Origin: Tragulus kanchil
Lineage: Eukaryota > Chordata > Mammalia > Artiodactyla > Tragulidae
Assembly (NCBI GenBank): GCA_022376925.1
Contig: JAIOJX010000026.1
Coordinates: 203,638,900-203,702,899 of the forward strand
DNA length: 64,000 nt
Reading direction: 5' to 3'
This document shows, one piece after another, positions 58,351-64,000 of the stretch. Position 1 is the stretch's first letter. Every line of letters starts with the position of its first letter. The notes under the pieces are model-generated. The model had not been told where the DNA came from. It did no database searches and saw nothing but the letters and a program-made list of their open reading frames with translations. Made by a program: the position numbers and the translations under genes.

Positions 58351-59737
58351 CTGAGAAATTCAGACACAATATCAATAGCAGCATCATATTTTCATACAGA
58401 TGCACCTGGCAGCAATTCTAGATAAGCAGCTAAAAGATGGAATGTCGAATTTTTAAGCCTATTACTTATACTTGAACTGTACAATAAATTTTTTGGGTAT
58501 TTTAATCTTAGGAAGTTGTGATTATAGACGATATATTACTTTTTCTGATGCTACAGAATAAAAAAAGTAAAAGTTTCTTATTGTTAAATATTATGGGAAA
58601 AGATAAGCAACTATCATTATCAAGAATGAATCAAAAGTATCTACTAAAGATTAACAGCAAAAGCAATTTTTTAAAAAATACACCTATCAGTGATTCAAAT
58701 GAATATCTACTTTCCTAAGTATTGTGCTCCTCTGACTCATATATTATTTCCAGAAAAGAAAAACATCCTGACGAGAGTCAATCTGTGTAAAAGGCATGTG
58801 TGTTCAGTCATGTCCAGCTCTTTGTGACCTCCTGTTCTGTAGCCCACCAGGCCCCTCTGTCCATGGAATTCTCCAGGAAAGAATACAAGATAAGGTTGCT
58901 ATTTCCTACTCCAGGGAATCTTCTTGACCCACGGATCGAACCCATTGCCTCTTACATCTCCTGCACAGGCAGGTGGGCTCTTTACTACTGCGCCACCTGG
59001 GAAGCTCCCATCTGTGTAAAACTATCTGTAAATCCCCTCTATGTACAGTTTACCTATCAACACAGACCAGTAAGAGTTGTTTGATTTTCTGTTTAAATTT
59101 AGGAGGAATGTATGAAGATTCTCCACACTTGACTGAGGCTAGTACAATCATCTTCTGCAGATGCCCAGAAATCTTTTGGCTTTATCAAGCGACCATAAGA
59201 TCTACTGTGACTATGTGTTCTCAACAGAGGGCAGTTCTGCTTCCAGAGGGCATCTGACAAAGTCTGAAAGCACTGTTAATACTTGAGGGAGGCTGCTACT
59301 GGCATCTAGTGGGTAGAGATTATGCATGTCACACAACACCCTACACTGTGCACCCTTTAATGCACAGATCAGCGCCCCCCCCCACACCTCCAATAATGAA
59401 TTATCCAGTTCAAAGTGTCAATAATCAGACTTTGAGAAACTCTGGTCTAAATGCACTGAGAAATTCAGACACAATATCAATAGCAGCATCATATTTTCAT
59501 ACAGATGCACCTGGCAGCAATTCTAGATAAGCAGCTAAAAGATGGAATGTCGACGATTACCATTTTAACTAACCTTCCTCCTTCGGCCCCTCTTTGCTGC
59601 AGTCATTACATCTGAATTCAAGGACCAAAGGATAAAGTGTAAAAATGGAGATGCTAATGACCTCTGAATGACTCTGCAAAGATAAAGACATAGCAATCTT
59701 CACTGTTATCTTTTTTAAAGTTTACACTGAATTTATC

Positions 59738-59955
59738 AAGTGCATGCGTCCATGCTCGGTCCTATCCAACTCTTTGCAACTCCATGGACTGTACACCACC
59801 AGGCTTCCCTGTCCACGGAATTTCCCAGGCAAGAATACTGGAATGGGTTGCCATTTCCTTCTCCAGGGCACCTTCCCAACCCAAGGATCAAACCTGCATT
59901 TCTTGTGTCTTCTGCACTGCCAGGCAGACTCTTTACCATTGTCCTATCTGGGAAA
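59738..59955 (-). mobile_element. Bov-tA SINE
   Basis: On the plus strand gcgtccatgctcggtcctat, ctccatggactgtacaccac and caggcaagaatactggaatg run in the usual reverse order to a decayed head near 59950. A truncated second copy starts at 60911. Confidence 0.9.
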
Positions 59956-60099
59956 ATTATACAAATTCTTATAATTGGTGCCTTCAGGCTGAAAAAAAAT
60001 AAACTGGGGAAATAAATATTGGGTATAAAACAAAAAGTACCATTACAGAATGTTCTTAAGAGTAGCTGAAAAGCCACAAAGATGAAAGCCTTTAAAAAT

Positions 60100-60320
60100 T
60101 CAGATACATATGTATGTATATGTATGGCAACTCGCTTCAGTATCCTTGCCTGGAGAATCCCATAGACAGAGGAGCCTGGTGGGCTACCATCGAGGGGTCA
60201 CGAAAAGTCGGACATAACTAAGCAACTAACACTCATAGCTGATTCACTTTGCTGTACAGTAGAAACTAACACAACATTGCAAAGCAATTACACTCCAATA
60301 AAAATTAATTTTAATGAATA
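60100..60320 (+). mobile_element. L1 3' end with an inserted Bov-tA tail
   Basis: acatatgtatgtatatgtat and, after the insert, gctgattcactttgctgtac, actaacacaacattgcaaag and caattacactccaataaaaa are an L1 3' end. Between them, 60122-60232 is the middle and 3' part of a Bov-tA (ggcaactcgcttcagtatcc to ctaagcaactaac) without its head. Repeated at about 61177-61395. Confidence 0.75.
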
Positions 60321-60594
60321 AATAAAATCTAGATGAATGTATGTGAAAGCATTTGTTAAAAGAAAACACCATGCAATTTCTAAACAGGCAAAACTAAGTT
60401 ATCTAATATATTCTCTTATAGCTCCAAATGCAGCTTTAGGTTCGCCAAGATCACCCAGGGTACTGAATGCGTACTTGGCCACCAGGAACTCAACTTACAG
60501 TCCCTAGTCTATAACCCCCAAATGACTATCAGCTGTACATATCTCCAGAATATTTAGCATATGCCAATGGTGGGAACACAATCACATTCATAAC

Positions 60595-60800
60595 AGCTAG
60601 TACTCAGATCATACATTATTCTAAATGCTTTATGGATATTTATTTGCTGAATTCTCATATGAACTTCAAGAAGTATGTTCTACTACATGAGAAAACTGAA
60701 GCAAAATCAGTTTAAGGAATGTGCTCATTATTACAGAATTTGTTAGTGTCAAAGCTGAGTTTCAAACTCAAGCAGCCCAGCTCCATACGGTCTGCACTTA
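60595..60800 (-). mobile_element. MIR-type fragment
   Basis: gaactcacatgaacttcaag-like text, atgagaaaactgaagcaaaa and gctgagtttcaaactcaagc are the reverse reading of MIR. The end (cttaaccactatgcc) is seen intact only in the second copy at 61876. Confidence 0.7.
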
Positions 60801-60910
60801 CACATGAAAAAAGGAATCAGTGTAAGTCAAGAAATGACCCACTCAAAGGACATAGAATCCCTGTACCACTGAATTTATCAAGTGCAATTTCCCAATTTGG
60901 CAAAGGGAAT
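60801..60910. other. Junction filler
   Basis: Matches neither continuation of duplication 21. Its second half (actgaatttatcaagtgcaa, then tttcccaatttggcaaagg) is a corrupted echo of 59726-59835, with most of the SINE between deleted. Confidence 0.7.
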
Positions 60911-62159
60911 TACTGGAATGGGTTGCCATTTCCTTCTCCAGGGCACCTTCCCAACCCAAGGATCAAACCTGCATTTCTTGTGTCTTCTGCACTGCCAGGC
61001 AGACTCTTTACCATTGTCCTATCTGGGAAAATTATACAAATTCTTATAATTGGTGCCTTCAGGCTGAAAAAAAATAAACTGGGGAAATAAATATTGGGTA
61101 TAAAACAAAAAGTACCATTACAGAATGTTCTTAAGAGTAGCTGAAAAGCCACAAAGATGAAAGCCTTTAAAAATTCAGATACATATGTATGTATATGTAT
61201 GGCAACTCGCTTCAGTATCCTTGCCTGGAGAATCCCATAGACAGAGGAGCCTGGTGGGCTACCATCGAGGGGTCACGAAAAGTCGGACATAACTAAGCAA
61301 CTAACACTCATAGCTGATTCACTTTGCTGTACAGTAGAAACTAACACAACATTGCAAAGCAATTACACTCCAATAAAAATTAATTTTAATGAATAAATAA
61401 AATCTAGATGAATGTATGTGAAAGCATTTGTTAAAAGAAAACACCATGCAATTTCTAAACAGGCAAAACTAAGTTATCTAATATATTCTCTTATAGCTCC
61501 AAATGCAGCTTTAGGTTCGCCAAGATCACCCAGGGTACTGAATGCGTACTTGGCCACCAGGAACTCAACTTACAGTCCCTAGTCTATAACCCCCAAATGA
61601 CTATCAGCTGTACATATCTCCAGAATATTTAGCATATGCCAATGGTGGGAACACAATCACATTCATAACAGCTAGTACTCAGATCATACATTATTCTAAA
61701 TGCTTTATGGATATTTATTTGCTGAATTCTCGTATGAACTTCAAGAAGTATGTTCTACTACACATGAGAAAACTGAAGCAAAATCAGTTTAAGGAATGTG
61801 CTCATTATTACAGAATTTGTTAGTGTCAAAGCTGAGTTTCAAACTCAAGCAGCCCAGCTCCATACGGTCTGCACTTAACCACTATGCCATTAAAGAAGGA
61901 AGTTCCTCAGATGTCAAGTCCTAAGAAATACCCAAATCTCCAGAGATTTTCAGGATCCTCCTTTCATCCACTAGACCACTGACTTCCCAATGGCCATGTG
62001 TGAAATAAATACATCTCTACATCACTACACCCATACACACAAGCTGTGCCTGAGTTCAGAGATGCCATACTACTGGATTAATATCCCAAGCCCCTTGTAA
62101 TGGTCCCTGTTCCCAGTGCTACTGCCACTGCCTTTCACACCCATTTCTTTACTCATCCA

Positions 62160-62520
62160 TTCAATAGGAATTTACTGTCCCCTACCTACTGGAAATATAG
62201 AATGGCAAATACAGGTAAGAGTGTCAGCAAATTCTCAGTCTAGAGCAGAAATGAAACCCATGTACCCTGTTACATTTTAATGTGTCAACTACTGTGCTAA
62301 AGGTGGAAACTAGGAGCTCTGGGAAGAAAGAGACAAGAAACATCCCGATCAGCCTCTGATTGTCAGAGGAGATAACATTTTTCATCCTGAATCTTACAAA
62401 AGCAGAAAAAAATGAAGTTTCAATGGGAAAGGAAAGACATCTTCCAGATAGAAAGAACCACATGCACAAGAAATGGAACGGAAATGACCAGAGTATATTT
62501 GAGGGCTGCACTTTTCCATG
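62160..62520 (-). mobile_element. L2 LINE fragment
   Basis: cattcaataggaatttactg, caactactgtgctaaaggtg, gataacatttttcatcctga and gaaagaaccacatgcaca follow an L2 block in reverse. The open frames over it on both strands are chance. Repeated from about 63305. Confidence 0.65.
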
Positions 62521-62920
62521 CAATTGAAGAAGAGATTTCTTATGAGTGGCTGCTGAGACATGAGAAGGAAACCTGAACGAAGTTCTCAGCTTGAAGGGTC
62601 TTCTAGATCCTGCTAAGAATTTCAGAATCTGCCCTGGCGGCAACAGGGAATTTTTTTTTTTTTAAGAATTTTAAGTCAGGAAGGGACCTGATAAAAACTG
62701 TGAACAGATGTGGTTGAACAGCCTCAGGATGACAGCAGAGTCTTAGAGCTAGCATGAACCAGAGTGGTCCTCAAAGAGAGACAGTCAAGACATCACAACT
62801 ATATTTATTATGACAAAGACAATATGACCAAGTGTGTGTAGGACAAGTGTTTCTCTACAGCTAATGTGACAATCTGAGGATTAAACCTATAACCTTGGTT
62901 ACCATGATTAACTCACTGCC
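62521..62920. other. No gene recognised
   Basis: Contains an A/T homopolymer (gggaatttttttttttt at 62646) and otherwise unique sequence. The part after 62852 has no second copy inside the window. Confidence 0.45.
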
Positions 62921-64000
62921 CTGAAGCAAAATCAGTTTAAGGAATGTGCTCATTATTACAGAATTTGTTAGTGTCAAAGCTGAGTTTCAAACTCAAGCAG
63001 CCCAGCTCCATACGGTCTGCACTTAACCACTATGCCATTAAAGAAGGAAGTTCCTCAGATGTCAAGTCCTAAGAAATACCCAAATCTCCAGAGATTTTCA
63101 GGATCCTCCTTTCATCCACTAGACCACTGACTTCCCAATGGCCATGTGTGAAATAAATACATCTCTACATCACTACACCCATACACACAAGCTGTGCCTG
63201 AGTTCAGAGATGCCATACTACTGGATTAATATCCCAAGCCCCTTGTAATGGTCCCTGTTCCCAGTGCTACTGCCACTGCCTTTCACACCCATTTCTTTAC
63301 TCATCCATTCAATAGGAATTTACTGTCCCCTACCTACTGGAAATATAGAATGGCAAATACAGGTAAGAGTGTCAGCAAATTCTCAGTCTAGAGCAGAAAT
63401 GAAACCCATGTACCCTGTTACATTTTAATGTGTCAACTACTGTGCTAAAGGTGGAAACTAGGAGCTCTGGGAAGAAAGAGACAAGAAACATCCCGATCAG
63501 CCTCTGATTGTCAGAGGAGATAACATTTTTCATCCTGAATCTTACAAAAGCAGAAAAAATGAAGTTTCAATGGGAAAGGAAAGACATCTTCCAGATAGAA
63601 AGAACCACATGCACAAGAAATGGAACGGAAATGACCAGAGTATATTTGAGGGCTGCACTTTTCCATGCAATTGAAGAAGAGATTTCTTATGAGTGGCTGC
63701 TGAGACATGAGAAGGAAACCTGAACGAAGTTCTCAGCTTGAAGGGTCTTCTAGATCCTGCTAAGAATTTCAGAATCTGCCCTGGCGGCAACAGGGAATTT
63801 TTTTTTTTTTAAGAATTTTAAGTCAGGAAGGGACCTGATAAAAACTGTGAACAGATGTGGTTGAACAGCCTCAGGATGACAGCAGAGTCTTAGAGCTAGC
63901 ATGAACCAGAGTGGTCCTCAAAGAGAGACAGTCAAGACATCACAACTATATTTATTATGACAAAGACAATATGACCAAGTGTGTGTAGGACAAGTGTTTC

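Larger units (their letters stand above)
57391..59553. repeat. Overlap duplication 20
   Basis: Copy 1 is 57391-58448 and copy 2 is 58496-59553, offset 1105. About 47 bp of AT-rich sequence at 58449-58495 matches neither continuation. I saw no clear internal difference between the copies, including in the run of nine Cs. Confidence 0.95.
59836..61880. repeat. Overlap duplication 21
   Basis: Copy 1 is 59836-60800 and copy 2 is 60911-61880, offset 1075. The ~110 bp between them ends with a corrupted version of the sequence at 59726-59835, just upstream of copy 1. Differences include tctcatatg versus tctcgtatg and a two-base gain (actacatg versus actacacatg). Confidence 0.95.
61773..64000. repeat. 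Overlap duplication 22 (runs off the window)
   Basis: Copy 1 is 61773-62920. Copy 2 starts at 62921 and is still matching at base 64000 (equivalent to about 62852). An A-run at 62406 is one base longer than at 63554. The first ~108 bp also occurs from about 60697. Confidence 0.95.

Noticed and set aside
62224..62643. 139-codon minus-strand open frame
   Set aside because: It covers an L2 fragment and begins in the flank. The other copy of the same DNA breaks it through a one-base A-run difference.
1..64000. Reading the tandem duplications as genuine segmental duplication or a satellite array
   Set aside because: The repeated unit is different sequence each time. Only the length is constant, boundaries ignore elements, junctions carry garbled filler, and copy differences are of the homopolymer type.

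Overview
This is non-prokaryotic, intron/intergenic-type mammalian DNA from a ruminant (Pecora). The evidence is the repeat content: a BovB (RTE-type) LINE, many Bov-tA/BovA tRNA-derived SINEs, CHR-like tRNA SINEs, a full-length bovid-type L1, and older mammalian-wide L2, MIR, L1M and hAT/MER fossils. I recognise no complete host gene. Two short stretches have exon-like splice signals and are listed at low confidence.

The dominant structure is not an element but the way the sequence is put together. Twenty-two times, a block of about 1.07-1.22 kb is immediately followed by a near-identical copy of itself in the same orientation. Where two duplications fall close together, a short piece is present three times. 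The blocks ignore every element boundary. The copies differ mainly in homopolymer length, and several junctions carry 7-110 bp of garbled sequence containing echoes of the neighbouring copy. This is the pattern expected if tiles of about 2-6.5 kb (error-prone reads or contigs) were joined end to end with their ~1.1 kb overlaps left uncollapsed. Removing one copy of each would shorten the window by roughly 25 kb, to about 39 kb. I treat it as an assembly artefact unless independent data show otherwise.

Layout: 1-2.7 kb holds L2-like sequence with four SINEs and a hAT-like fossil. 2.85-5.9 kb holds a hAT/MER fossil and a decayed BovB reverse transcriptase interrupted by a CHR-like SINE, with its 3' half duplicated. 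About 6.4-8.6 kb is an L2 3' region, duplicated. 8.92-20.62 kb is a full-length young L1 (about 7.2 kb once the duplications are collapsed) inserted into a Bov-tA SINE with an intact target-site duplication: 5' UTR with a YY1-type site, ORF1, ORF2 (endonuclease, reverse transcriptase, Cys-rich C-terminus), 3' UTR and poly(A). 22.4-27 kb is AT-rich sequence with one Bov-tA and an L2 piece. 27-38.4 kb holds CHR-like and Bov-tA SINEs, MIR, L1M remnants and the two exon candidates. 38.5-47 kb has several Bov-tA SINEs and an ERV1-type LTR with a short tandem repeat beside it. 47-64 kb holds further SINEs, MIR, L2 and L1M fragments.

No previously undescribed biological system is supported. The points worth following up are the uncollapsed-overlap pattern, the possibly intact L1, the distinctive CHR-like SINE subfamily and the two exon candidates.
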